From a virus, in IMG/VR virus record IMGVR_UViG_3300021137_000021, positions 1-54,028 of that record: DNA of 54,028 bases. One strand, given 5' to 3'. The translations under genes and the position numbers were made by a program. Positions 6,855 to 14,551 of this stretch are shown here, piece after piece. Within the stretch, counting starts at the first letter, position 1. The number at the start of each line of letters is the position of its first letter. Under the pieces are notes generated by a model. The model did not search any database and was not told where the DNA came from. It saw only the letters and a program-made list of their open reading frames with translations.

Positions 6855-8405
6855 CTAAACCGAAATGTTCTCCAAAAAAGCCCTAAGTGTTCCCACAGTT
6901 AAGTTCACCCCACCGGCCTCATTGATACCCTCACCATCAATAATGGCATTGGCTACAGACATCTTCTGTACTAACATAGAATGCTGCCGTTCTTCAATAG
7001 AACCTTCCATAAGAAAGTCCTGAATAACTATTGACGGCCATGTACTAGACGCTCTACGAATGCGCCCATTACGCTGGAGTGCGAGGCCCGCATTCCACGG
7101 GAGATCATAGTTAATGAGTAGATTAGCCTGAGGAAGATCCACGCCATAGCCACCGGCATCACTAGACACAAGAATACGACAATCTGGATCAGTTTGAAAC
7201 CAGACCTTAGATTCTTCTTTTTGTTTTGCATCCATCTCTCCAGTATATTTTGCTGACATATATCCTAAGTGCTCCATGATAAGCCAGACCATATGTACAT
7301 AGCTTGTAAAGATGACAACTTTGTTATCATCATTTTGATTTAAGAAGTCATCTACATATTGTTTGAGTGCAGCTAGCTTAGGAAACTTTGTAACCTTATC
7401 TAACAATCCGGCTTCCTTCAGCTGTCCTACATAACCGGATGTAGTGCTGGACTCCATTAGGAGATCAGGGTGATCGCACAACATTCTAAGTGCTGTTAGC
7501 TTAGACATGACCTTACCTTTTAGAGCATCCATAACATCGTTAGTCTTCTCACCGGTGTAATGAGAGAACAGATCAAAAGATGTGCCAAAAGAATCTACGG
7601 CCTCATCCAAATCGTTAAGAAGTTCCCTGGCGATATGCTTATACAGTTTAGCTCCGGCGCTATCAAAACCTACAAGAACAGGCTCAGCAAAGATGGTATC
7701 CGGTAGATATGGGGCTACATCAGGGTCTTGTTGACGCTTTCGTACTGACGCTGTGGCCATAGTCTTGCTGAGGGTTGCTAGGTTCCGGTAACGCTCTACT
7801 CCACCAAATTGGTTGCGAACAATAAAGGTCTTATCAAATAGATCAAAGCGACCAAGAACCTTGCTATCTACAAACTGCATGATGCTATAGAGCTCTTCCG
7901 GCTTACCGTTTTCAATAGGGGTTCCGGTAAGGGCAAACTTAACTGGGCTCTTTATATCCTTTACGTGCTTGGAACGCTTAGACTTAAAAGACTTAATAGC
8001 TGTTGCCTCATCGCAGATAACAAATCCACGGGATAGTAAGGAGACATAGTCCCAGTCATTTACAATCTGTTCGTAGTTTAGGATAACGTAATCAACGCCA
8101 ATGCCACTAATAGCTTCAGCGTATTGCTTTGCTCTTTGTGACCTACTTCCATCAATAACTAAAGGGATAGCAGCTCCACCGGTAAACTTTTTAATCTGCT
8201 CAGCCCACTGATACTTCAATGAAGATAAGCAGATTACTATCCCTGCGTCCTGGATCTCTCCCAGATCTTTAAGCTTTTCAATGGCAGCAATTGTCAGGAC
8301 AGTTTTACCCAGGCCAAGGTCGTAGGCCACAAGCATCTTCTTGCGATCTACCATGGCCTCTACGGCCTCAACCTGATACGGTAAAAGTGTTCCTGTAAAA
8401 CTCAT
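6855..8405 (-). CDS. Snf2/SWI2-family DEAD-like helicase
   Basis: 516 residues. Motif I 'DLGLGKT' (29-35), motif II 'CDEATAIKS' (131-139), motif III 'LTGTPIENG' (159-167), and in the second RecA domain 'VIFTSYVHM', 'ILVSSDAGGYGVDL', 'INYDLPWNAGLALQRNGRIR' (motif VI). This is a compact Snf2-type ATPase with no extra nuclease or DNA-reading domain. Phage Snf2-like proteins probably remodel protein-DNA complexes or move branched DNA; the exact job is unknown. The C-terminus overlaps nothing, and the RHH gene follows 12 bases later. The start overlaps the HNH gene stop by four bases, so translation is coupled. Confidence 0.92.
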   Translation of the reverse strand: MSFTGTLLPYQVEAVEAMVDRKKMLVAYDLGLGKTVLTIAAIEKLKDLGEIQDAGIVICLSSLKYQWAEQIKKFTGGAAIPLVIDGSRSQRAKQYAEAISGIGVDYVILNYEQIVNDWDYVSLLSRGFVICDEATAIKSFKSKRSKHVKDIKSPVKFALTGTPIENGKPEELYSIMQFVDSKVLGRFDLFDKTFIVRNQFGGVERYRNLATLSKTMATASVRKRQQDPDVAPYLPDTIFAEPVLVGFDSAGAKLYKHIARELLNDLDEAVDSFGTSFDLFSHYTGEKTNDVMDALKGKVMSKLTALRMLCDHPDLLMESSTTSGYVGQLKEAGLLDKVTKFPKLAALKQYVDDFLNQNDDNKVVIFTSYVHMVWLIMEHLGYMSAKYTGEMDAKQKEESKVWFQTDPDCRILVSSDAGGYGVDLPQANLLINYDLPWNAGLALQRNGRIRRASSTWPSIVIQDFLMEGSIEERQHSMLVQKMSVANAIIDGEGINEAGGVNLTVGTLRAFLENISV

Positions 8406-8851
8406 ACCAATTGCTCAGATTTCTTTTGTTTTCTTTCTAGATACTTTTCTTTACGACAAGTAGTACAGTACTTTATTAATGTTCCTGCCTTAGAAGGTTT
8501 TTCTACATCGTACTCATGCCCTCTAGGACAAAGAGAAAGGTCTGTGTTGTATACCCTTGAAATACCTCTACGAATATTTTCTTTCTTAGAGACTTCTTCA
8601 AGGTGATCTGGATTAACACAGGTCTTTACTCTACACAGATGATCTATTTGAGTGTTATCACCAAGCTTTTGTTTAAGTACTGCATAGGCCATACGGTGTA
8701 CTAGATACAACTTGCGATTGATAGCATACCTACCATAACCATCCCAAAGAGACCCTTTCCATAACCAGCAAGAGTCCGTCTTCTCAATCTTATTCCAAAA
8801 TCTATCTGGAAGTTCTTCAATTGAGTTATAGTCTAAAGAGTTATCAGCCAT
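8402..8851 (-). CDS. HNH endonuclease (probable homing-type)
   Basis: 149 residues. An N-terminal 'CWLWKGSLWDGYGRYAI' block leads to H52 in 'LVHRMAYAVL', then 'QIDHLCRVKTCVNPDHLEEV' with D70-H71, C73, C78, N80 and H83: the HNH_3-type active site. A C-terminal zinc module follows: C108-x2-GHEY-x16-C129-x2-C132. Genes of this type are selfish endonucleases scattered in phage genomes. It is wedged exactly between the dNMP kinase (shared base 8851) and the Snf2 gene, and no interrupted intron is visible. It would therefore be a free-standing mobile endonuclease, not an intron-encoded one. Confidence 0.85.
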   Translation of the reverse strand: MADNSLDYNSIEELPDRFWNKIEKTDSCWLWKGSLWDGYGRYAINRKLYLVHRMAYAVLKQKLGDNTQIDHLCRVKTCVNPDHLEEVSKKENIRRGISRVYNTDLSLCPRGHEYDVEKPSKAGTLIKYCTTCRKEKYLERKQKKSEQLV

Positions 8852-9405
8852 TAGATCCTCGCCATCAAAGTAGTCTTTACTGCAAACTCCAGATCTTCAA
8901 TAGAAGAATTGTTATGCACATAGGCATCAAACTCCCAAGCATCTAGATCATGCTCTGAGACGTGATCATTGACTGCCTTTACCCCATTACGCTCTACACG
9001 CCATATCTGTGCGTTGCCTTCTCTAAAAGGGGACTTAAGTACTACAGCCTCATTTTGAAAGCGCACATCAGTTACAACGTAGTTACCGTCTCCTGACATA
9101 GTACGAATGGCTTTAATAATCCAAATATCTTCATCAATAATAGTTCTAGCACCTACTCCCAATGCCTGGAGTAAACGACGGACTTCAGGTTCTTGTTTAG
9201 CAACATCCCAACCATCTCGGTCTACAACAGTTTTTAAATCCCATCCCCCACCGTCAAACTCAAACCCAACTATGGGATTCATTTTGTATAGAAGTTCACG
9301 AATAGGGTCAGCAAAAGCTACACGCTCAAACCCATGGTTCTCTACTAGATACTTAGCTACAGTGTCTTTACCTGACTGGGCGTACCCAGATAGTCCAATG
9401 ATCAT
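8851..9405 (-). CDS. Deoxynucleoside monophosphate kinase
   Basis: 184 residues. P-loop 'GLSGYAQSGKDT' is at 4-15, followed by 'FERVAFADPIRELLYKMNP', the substrate-binding helix typical of T4 gp1-type dNMP kinases. The lid 'EVRRLLQALGVGAR' and 'YVVTDVRFQNEA' also match. The enzyme phosphorylates dNMPs to dNDPs, feeding nucleotides into phage DNA synthesis, and phage members accept several bases. The start overlaps the primase stop by four bases, so it belongs to the replication operon. Confidence 0.88.
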   Translation of the reverse strand: MIIGLSGYAQSGKDTVAKYLVENHGFERVAFADPIRELLYKMNPIVGFEFDGGGWDLKTVVDRDGWDVAKQEPEVRRLLQALGVGARTIIDEDIWIIKAIRTMSGDGNYVVTDVRFQNEAVVLKSPFREGNAQIWRVERNGVKAVNDHVSEHDLDAWEFDAYVHNNSSIEDLEFAVKTTLMARI

Positions 9406-10370
9406 ACAAATGCCCTTTCTCCAAATACTGAATGTTTAGCCTTATCCACTCCTAGTATAACCTCATCTACCCCCATATCGCCAATATCTTTGGCATCTGT
9501 GGTGTAGTTAAAGAACTTACACTCCAACCCATTTTCTTTTAGCTTTGCTAGCATCTCTTTAGATGCCTTCAATCCAGCTGCGTCTACCTTTGGATTATCA
9601 AAGGCAACGATTAAACTATCAGCAGACCTCATAAGGTTTAACTGATCCTTGCTGAAGGATGCGCCGTAAGTTGCAACCCCTCCTTGTATTCCCAATGACC
9701 ATAGCTTTACGCAATCAAGCGGAGACTCAACTATGATCATAGGGCCGCCCTTATATTGACCAAAGCCAAAAAGAGTTTGAGACTTCTTAACTCCTGTAGG
9801 ACGGTTACGAAACAGCCGGGTCTTCTGACCCTTCTCCTGCCAACCCATAAGCTTTCCTGAATACGGGTCACGTATAGGAAGAACCCAGGCGTCCTGTCTT
9901 GTATCCCAAACTACTCCGTAGGCATCAACGGCCTCCGTAGACAATCCTCGGGCTTCTAAAGCCCATTGTGGAGGAGATGTGTAGACTGCTAAACGGGCTT
10001 CTGACATCTCAAGTACACGGGGAATTGGGACATAAGAGTTCTTAGCCTCCTCAAGCTGCTTTACCAACAGCTCAAAGTTGACCTCAATATTTTGTCGTAG
10101 CCAATCCTTAGCAGCGTCAAAATCAAGACGGCCCCACTGAGTCTCAAACTCATTGATCTCAGCTACAAGCGTAAAGAGGTTGCCCTTATACCCGCAAGAA
10201 AAGCAGTGGTGCACACCGGTCTCTACATTAACAGACCAAGACGGATTAGAGTCTTGACGACCGGTACGCTCCAAGTGCATTGGGCATAGGCCGATAAGCT
10301 CATCGCCTCGCTGGGATACCTCAATACCCATACGAAGCAAAGCTGTTTCTACATCGCCCTCACGATACAT
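9402..10370 (-). CDS. DnaG-like DNA primase (CHC2 zinc finger + TOPRIM)
   Basis: 322 residues. The N-terminal zinc finger has C29-P-x-H32 and C56-x2-C59 ('LCPMHLERTG', 'HHCFSCGYKG'), the CHC2 pattern. The TOPRIM core shows 'MIIVESPLDCVKLWSLGI' with its catalytic Glu, and 'SLIVAFDNPKVDAAGLKASK' with the D-x-D-type metal site. Primases of this type lay down RNA primers for the lagging strand. The helicase-interacting C-terminal domain of cellular DnaG is absent, giving a compact 322-residue form. It lies between the zinc-ribbon membrane protein and dNMP kinase, downstream of the helicase. Confidence 0.9.
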   Translation of the reverse strand: MYREGDVETALLRMGIEVSQRGDELIGLCPMHLERTGRQDSNPSWSVNVETGVHHCFSCGYKGNLFTLVAEINEFETQWGRLDFDAAKDWLRQNIEVNFELLVKQLEEAKNSYVPIPRVLEMSEARLAVYTSPPQWALEARGLSTEAVDAYGVVWDTRQDAWVLPIRDPYSGKLMGWQEKGQKTRLFRNRPTGVKKSQTLFGFGQYKGGPMIIVESPLDCVKLWSLGIQGGVATYGASFSKDQLNLMRSADSLIVAFDNPKVDAAGLKASKEMLAKLKENGLECKFFNYTTDAKDIGDMGVDEVILGVDKAKHSVFGERAFV

Positions 10371-10376
10371 ACTTAC

Positions 10377-10574
10377 CTACTTACATTCGTTACAATAGTT
10401 AGCGGTCCTTACATTGCCATACGCTGTTCTATACATACGGCCACAATGAGAGCAAAGTACGTCTACTCCAGCTTTTTTGTTTTCCTTACGGGCATAAGGT
10501 GAGCCTTGAGTTAACCAAATCCACATTATAAACATGCCCGAAAAGAAACCTAGGTATCCTACAAACATAACCAT
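10377..10574 (-). CDS. Small membrane-anchored zinc-ribbon protein
   Basis: 65 residues. An N-terminal hydrophobic helix (about 3-22, 'FVGYLGFFSGMFIMWIWL') is followed by a basic linker and a zinc ribbon C41-x2-C44...C61-x2-C64 ('LCSHCGRMYR', 'NYCNECK'). The protein would be anchored in the host membrane with the ribbon in the cytoplasm. Function unknown. The ATG overlaps the TAA of the preceding gene (TAATG), so it is translationally coupled. A membrane-tethered zinc protein inside a replication operon is unusual; tethering the replisome or inhibiting a host membrane process are both conceivable. Confidence 0.6.
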   Translation of the reverse strand: MVMFVGYLGFFSGMFIMWIWLTQGSPYARKENKKAGVDVLCSHCGRMYRTAYGNVRTANYCNECK

Positions 10575-10756
10575 TAGTCATCCAATCCGATATTTACTCC
10601 AGGCATTGGGGCGGTAGCTAATGTGCCACACTCAATGCATTCCATAGCTTCAAAGTACGCTGCGACGTATCCTTCCTCATCCCAGCTAACCTTTAAGTTC
10701 CATACATAACATCCACAGGGACAGACCATTGTTGGAAAGTCCCCACGAATATCCAT
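10574..10756 (-). CDS. Small cysteine-rich zinc-binding protein
   Basis: From the ATG at 10756 this gives 60 residues with C12-x-C14-x-C16 ('VCPCGCYVWNL') and C40-x2-C43 ('ECIECGTLA'). This is a likely zinc ribbon between beta strands, the look of many phage 'CxCxC' proteins of unknown role. The frame can be extended to an ATG at 10882, but that would overlap the WhiB gene by 106 bases and the extra residues read like a shadow of it. The start at 10756 leaves a 20-base gap after the WhiB stop. It is co-translated with the membrane zinc protein through TAATG. The start choice is uncertain. Confidence 0.55.
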   Translation of the reverse strand: MDIRGDFPTMVCPCGCYVWNLKVSWDEEGYVAAYFEAMECIECGTLATAPMPGVNIGLDD

Positions 10757-10776
10757 AGCCTGCGTGTAGTCAGGCT

Positions 10777-11052
10777 TTACATCAATGATGTTTTTAATTT
10801 CTTTAACCTCTTCCGGTCCCTCGGAGTTGTTCCTCCCCATATACCGTCTAAGTTTGAGGATTGCATTGCGTAGTCTAAACATTTTTCCCTAATCCAACAA
10901 TCGTTACAAATTGCTTTGGCCTTGTTGACCGCTTCTAGATCTGTATAGAATTCTGGAAAGAATAGATTTGGATCTTCCTCTACGCAGAGTTGTGTGCCGT
11001 TAAAGATACTAGATTTGCTGCCCAAAACTTCCGTACTCCTCAAATCGTCCAC
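10777..11052 (-). CDS. WhiB-like Fe-S transcription factor (canonical)
   Basis: 91 residues. Four cysteines C23, C49, C52 and C58 give the canonical C-x25-C-x2-C-x5-C spacing ('AICNDCWIREKCLDYA'), followed by 'GIWGGTTPRDRKRLKKLK', the G-[VI]-W-G-G turn and basic tail. Wbl proteins carry a 4Fe-4S cluster and bind region 4 of the primary sigma factor, so this is a strong marker of an actinobacterial host. It lies just after the helicase gene, overlapping it by 44 bases if the GTG at 11052 is used. A TTG ten codons further in has GAGGAG ten bases upstream and may be the real start; all cysteines survive either way. Confidence 0.9.
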   Translation of the reverse strand: MDDLRSTEVLGSKSSIFNGTQLCVEEDPNLFFPEFYTDLEAVNKAKAICNDCWIREKCLDYAMQSSNLDGIWGGTTPRDRKRLKKLKTSLM

Positions 11053-12244
11053 CCTCCCAATCCCAAAGTAGGTCGCTGCTTGCTGGGCCAGAGTTACGGC
11101 TAGCTACAATACGAAGTTCACGGGATGAGTCATCATCTTCATCTTGCTTCTGTAGACCCAAAATAACATCTGAGTCCTGGAAGAATGAGGATGAGTAACC
11201 AATAGAGTCGGCACTGACTTGGCGCTTCTTCATCTTCCAAAGAAGTACCTGAGTAGATACAACCAACGGAATCTCATAGCGCTGCGCTAGACGCTTTAAG
11301 TCACGAGTAATGGATGTCAAAGCCTGTGGAGTACCAGCCTCACCAGACCTCTCATCAATCATAAGATAGACACCATCTACAAAAACAATCTCCGGCCTGA
11401 TCTTCTCAATCTTTGCCTGAAGACCTGAGACTGTCATAGCAGAAGCAGAATCTGTTAGATAGAACTTTTGCATGTTTTCCATGCGCTTCAAAGATTCTTT
11501 ATAACGCTTCTCTTCATCAAGGTTAAGCTTTCCACGTGTGAGACGTGAGTGTGCAATGTTGGCACGCATAGCATCATGACGATGTTGCTGCTCAACGTTA
11601 GTCATTTCAAATGACTGGAACATAGGAACATGCCCACGCTCATGAACGTTTACAGCAATCTGCATAGCAAGAACAGACTTACCTGTCTTAGGTGGGGCAA
11701 TGATCGTGATCAACTGACCGGCCTGTAGCCCAGCAGTCGCCTCATCAATAGTGCGGAAGCCTGTTGGGTATCCAAGTAGACCACCATCACGTGTCTTAAC
11801 ATCAAGGTACTCTTGATAACGCTGTTCAGGATTATCAGTCAGATCAAGATCAGAGCTTTGAGAGACGCCCTCTTCGTATAGCTGAGCAACACCCTTAGAC
11901 ATCTCAACGATAGCAGCGCTGTGATCGCCTGCAGCAATATAATCTGCAGCGTTCTGAACAATCTCAATAGCATGCTGACGCTTGCGGTAATCAATAAGCT
12001 GGTCTACTAGGTACTCTAATGAGTCCTCAACAGCAAGTAGGCGGTAAGTAGGAAAGTTATCCTTTACCGTTACTGCAGTAGGAACCTCTTCGTACTTAGT
12101 CCAGTGCTGACGGATAAACTTCCACACAGCCTTGTTCTCTGCAACAAAGAACCAATCATCTTCAATACCAGCTTCCATAGCCGGTACGATCTCCCTAGAG
12201 TAAACTACTTTAGAGATCAGCCTCTCTTCATTATCTGCCGCCAT
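11009..12244 (-). CDS. dnaB: Replicative DNA helicase (DnaB-like)
   Basis: 411 residues from the ATG at 12244 ('MAADNEERLISKVVYSREIV'). The N-terminal domain resembles the DnaB helical domain. The RecA core has 'GYPTGFRTIDEATAGLQAGQ', then P-loop 'APPKTGKS' (183-190), 'FQSFEMTNVEQQHR' (motif with the catalytic Glu), 'EIVFVDGVYLMI' (Walker B) and 'VVSTQVLLW' (sensor Gln). It unwinds the fork as a hexamer. A 20-residue upstream extension to 12304 exists but would overlap the preceding gene by 74 bases and reads hydrophobic, so I use 12244, where GGGGCAAG precedes the ATG. It acts with the loader, initiator and primase encoded nearby. Confidence 0.9.
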   Translation of the reverse strand: MAADNEERLISKVVYSREIVPAMEAGIEDDWFFVAENKAVWKFIRQHWTKYEEVPTAVTVKDNFPTYRLLAVEDSLEYLVDQLIDYRKRQHAIEIVQNAADYIAAGDHSAAIVEMSKGVAQLYEEGVSQSSDLDLTDNPEQRYQEYLDVKTRDGGLLGYPTGFRTIDEATAGLQAGQLITIIAPPKTGKSVLAMQIAVNVHERGHVPMFQSFEMTNVEQQHRHDAMRANIAHSRLTRGKLNLDEEKRYKESLKRMENMQKFYLTDSASAMTVSGLQAKIEKIRPEIVFVDGVYLMIDERSGEAGTPQALTSITRDLKRLAQRYEIPLVVSTQVLLWKMKKRQVSADSIGYSSSFFQDSDVILGLQKQDEDDDSSRELRIVASRNSGPASSDLLWDWEGGRFEEYGSFGQQI

Positions 12245-12647
12245 TGTCTTGCCCCAAATCCATATACCAATGCCCATAACGCAAACCACGTTCGGGTATA
12301 TCAATTACATGCTTAACCTCTGGCCTATAAGGTAGTTCTGCCACGAGGTCTGCCACAACGTAATACGCTGTCGCATAGTTAAATGGATTAGTCCCTAGAT
12401 TATCTAGGTCCTCAAGTACCTCATCCATCTCTTGCTGTGTGTAATCAAAACCTACAAGCTCTAACGAGTACTCATAGGTATCCCTAAATCTCCAAAAGGT
12501 TGCTAGCGCTAACCGATTGTAGGAAACTTCTTCTTCGGGTATCGTAATCCCGAATACTTTTTTAAGAGACGGGCGACGATCTATAATGCAGTCAAGAGTT
12601 ACGATAACTCTTTTGGGAACTTCATTTGAAATATCGCCCCCACGCAT
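12231..12647 (-). CDS. Hypothetical protein of the replication operon
   Basis: 138 residues. It begins 'MRGGDISNEVPKRVIVTLDC', a beta strand ending in Asp, continues with 'SYNRLALATFWRFRDTYEYS' and ends 'RGLRYGHWYMDLGQDNGGR'. The strand-Asp start faintly recalls HAD-type phosphatases, but the remaining HAD motifs are not visible, so I do not assign that. It overlaps the helicase start by 14 bases and follows the SWIM-type gene by two bases, so it is co-translated with replication proteins. Confidence 0.45.
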   Translation of the reverse strand: MRGGDISNEVPKRVIVTLDCIIDRRPSLKKVFGITIPEEEVSYNRLALATFWRFRDTYEYSLELVGFDYTQQEMDEVLEDLDNLGTNPFNYATAYYVVADLVAELPYRPEVKHVIDIPERGLRYGHWYMDLGQDNGGR

Positions 12648-12649
12648 AG

Positions 12650-12946
12650 TTAAAGTACTTCTACTCTGCCATACTTACAAAGAAACTTTCTGAACTCTGA
12701 TGGATCTGTTCTAGCTACTTCACTCTCTTCGGGTGTTGCAGCTTTAGAAACTTCTACTGGATACACCCCATCGTTATCCATCATGCGACTCTGTACAAAC
12801 TTTGTGTGTTTGCACATAGACCTAGAAGAATAACCGAGACAGTTGCAACGCAACCTTGCGCTCTGTAGATTGATCTCTACCTCGTGTACTCCAGTATCAG
12901 ATAGGAAGATCTGGGTTGCTTGCCATTCGCTCAATGTCTTATCCAT
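12650..12946 (-). CDS. SWIM-type zinc finger protein
   Basis: 98 residues. 'ARLRCNCLGYSSRSMCKHTK' contains C34-x-C36-x8-C45-x-H47, the C-x-C-x(n)-C-x-H signature of SWIM zinc fingers. The preceding strands 'HEVEINLQSARLRCNC' supply the usual short beta hairpin. SWIM domains bind DNA or proteins and occur in recombination and helicase partners such as Sws1 and in Snf2-associated proteins. It lies between the helicase loader (8-base overlap) and the 138-residue protein, so it probably works in replication or recombination. The Snf2 helicase in the same operon is a possible partner, though only by analogy. Confidence 0.65.
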   Translation of the reverse strand: MDKTLSEWQATQIFLSDTGVHEVEINLQSARLRCNCLGYSSRSMCKHTKFVQSRMMDNDGVYPVEVSKAATPEESEVARTDPSEFRKFLCKYGRVEVL

Positions 12947-13601
12947 TCTTTCTGCGATCCCCTCCAGGTGCTTTAACTAAGACCAATCCAAAAGCTTCGT
13001 TGATGAAGCTCTCCATCGGATCACCGTATTTGTTCCACTCTTCTATCGCAGTGTTTGATGTAACTAGCGTAGGTAGTCCTCGGTTGAACCTTGCACGAAG
13101 CAACTCGTCCAGAACATTTTCAGCCCACTGGCTCTGTGTTCGGTACTCCTTGCCCACATCATCCAATACAAGTACATCCAAATTCAGTGTACCCGCATTG
13201 CCATAGATCCTGTCAAGTTTGAGTTGGTTCTCCATCTTGTCATCGTCATCTGACCAGCTAGCCTTCTTGAGCCTTAGGAAGCTTGGGTAGTCTATAAACT
13301 CCCCCACCGGTTTTCTTAGATCTCCCGGCATAGTCTTAATTAGCTCTTGAAGGGCTACAGAGGCCAATGTGGTCTTGCCATGACCTGGAGACCCTATGTA
13401 TAGGAGTCCGAGGCCTGAGAGGCGGCTTCCAGGGCTTCTAATGACCCCTCCAGCTTGGACTGTACTGACCCACTCCATAGTTGCCTTTTTAGCCGGGGTA
13501 TCCTCAAGGTCTGAGAACTCCATCCCCATTGACTTGAATGGTACTCCTGAGTTCATGATCTGTTTACGGATACTCGGACCTAACGTATCAAGCTTGATCA
13601 T
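12939..13601 (-). CDS. DnaC-like AAA+ helicase loader
   Basis: 220 residues. P-loop 'GLLYIGSPGHGKTTLA' (65-80), Walker B 'LDVLVLDDVGKEYRTQ' (141-156) and sensor region 'LPTLVTSNTAIEEW' form a compact AAA+ ATPase of the DnaC/IstB type, with a short N-terminal segment that would contact the helicase. It would load the DnaB-like hexamer at the origin. It follows the initiator-like gene directly (stop 13602, start 13601) and precedes the SWIM gene with an 8-base overlap. The order initiator-loader-helicase matches many phage replication modules. Confidence 0.88.
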   Translation of the reverse strand: MIKLDTLGPSIRKQIMNSGVPFKSMGMEFSDLEDTPAKKATMEWVSTVQAGGVIRSPGSRLSGLGLLYIGSPGHGKTTLASVALQELIKTMPGDLRKPVGEFIDYPSFLRLKKASWSDDDDKMENQLKLDRIYGNAGTLNLDVLVLDDVGKEYRTQSQWAENVLDELLRARFNRGLPTLVTSNTAIEEWNKYGDPMESFINEAFGLVLVKAPGGDRRKNG

Positions 13602-14531
13602 TTACTCTCCTCCAAGTAGCCTTAGTAACTTCTCCTGTTGTGCAAGTGCTTCTGGTGTTTCATAATCCACCGACTTCTTTGCAACGATTCCGTGAACCGA
13701 TGGGTAGAACGCAAAGAAGCGTTGGTAGAGCGGCTTACCGATTCCAGCATCTCGGATGAGACGGCTATCGTTAAAGAACATTCTGATAGCTTTTAGAATC
13801 TGTACACGCTGTACGCCTTCGCCTACCTGCTTGTTAATCCAGCCTGCAAGACGTACGTTGTTAACTTGGCTCGGTACATTGGGAACCTTCTCGTGACAGA
13901 GCTGGTAGAACTCTGCAACCAAATCGCCTGTACTCCAGAGTTCCTCTGGTGAATCGTGGCGGTTACGTCCAGCCTTCTCAGTCTTAGTAAGCTTGTACTT
14001 GGCGTTTAGGCGAGTCTGACGGTCATCAACCTGACCTACTGCTCCTGGGGCTGCCTCAATTTCTTCTGCTGCTCTAACACGAGCGGGCTTTACCTGAGGT
14101 TCTTCCCCATCAAGATTCCAAGGCATCTTCTCTCCCTCCCGAGCTTGCTCGGGTATAGATAATAATCCGTTAGGATTATTATCTATATTAGTACTAGTAG
14201 TGTTATCACTAATAGATATATAGTTATCAATATATAGATGCCCTGACTTTCCCTGACCTGAAAACCCGTTGTCGGTAGGAATAAGCTTTAAGGCCTCTTC
14301 TGTAAATTTAAGCTGGGATACCCACTGGCCGTTGTTCTGCATACGGACAGAGCGGATGTATTTTGCTTCCTTCAACTCGTTAATGGCAGTCTGAAGAGCG
14401 TCACGGCCCTCCATGACTTCATTGGATGCTTTTAGCTCATCTGCGGAGATCACACGACCCTTTGCCTCAAAAACGGTAAAGAGTGCACGAGCTCTCAAAG
14501 AAAGCTTTGAATTTAAACTTGGATGAATCAT
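13602..14531 (-). CDS. Replication initiator-like protein, winged-helix N-terminus
   Basis: 309 residues. The N-terminal 85 residues ('LRARALFTVFEAKGRVISAD', 'RDALQTAINELKEAKYIRSV') form a winged-helix domain like those of phage initiators and DnaD-type proteins. The middle (about 95-180) is a Ser/Asn/Thr/Glu-rich linker with low order. The C-terminal domain ('WSTGDLVAEFYQLCHEKVPN' to the end) is helical and probably contacts the loader or helicase. The linker DNA is strikingly AT-rich and palindromic. The gene lies directly before the AAA+ loader, the position of lambda O relative to P. Initiator function is inferred from architecture and context. Confidence 0.65.
   Translation of the reverse strand: MIHPSLNSKLSLRARALFTVFEAKGRVISADELKASNEVMEGRDALQTAINELKEAKYIRSVRMQNNGQWVSQLKFTEEALKLIPTDNGFSGQGKSGHLYIDNYISISDNTTSTNIDNNPNGLLSIPEQAREGEKMPWNLDGEEPQVKPARVRAAEEIEAAPGAVGQVDDRQTRLNAKYKLTKTEKAGRNRHDSPEELWSTGDLVAEFYQLCHEKVPNVPSQVNNVRLAGWINKQVGEGVQRVQILKAIRMFFNDSRLIRDAGIGKPLYQRFFAFYPSVHGIVAKKSVDYETPEALAQQEKLLRLLGGE
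14139..14250. other. AT-rich palindrome cluster inside the initiator gene, candidate replication origin
   Basis: Three inverted repeats sit within about 110 bases of the linker-coding part. A 6-bp stem CCCGAG/CTCGGG lies at 14139-14154. A 15-bp perfect stem with a four-base loop spans 14155-14188 (TATAGATAATAATCC and its complement). A TAGTG/CACTA stem is near 14208-14222, followed by ATATATAG/TATATAGA-like repeats to about 14245. The surrounding bases are almost all A or T. In lambda-like phages the origin lies inside the initiator gene in the same way. Against this, low-complexity coding sequence can yield palindromes. Confidence 0.45.
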
Positions 14532-14551
14532 ATTACCCTCCTGCTTTTAGT

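Noticed and set aside
10757-10882. Long form of the small zinc protein
   Set aside because: A 106-base overlap with the WhiB gene is unlike other overlaps here; the start at 10756 was chosen, with low certainty.
12231-12647. HAD phosphatase assignment for the 138-residue protein
   Set aside because: Only a strand ending in Asp fits; other HAD motifs are missing.
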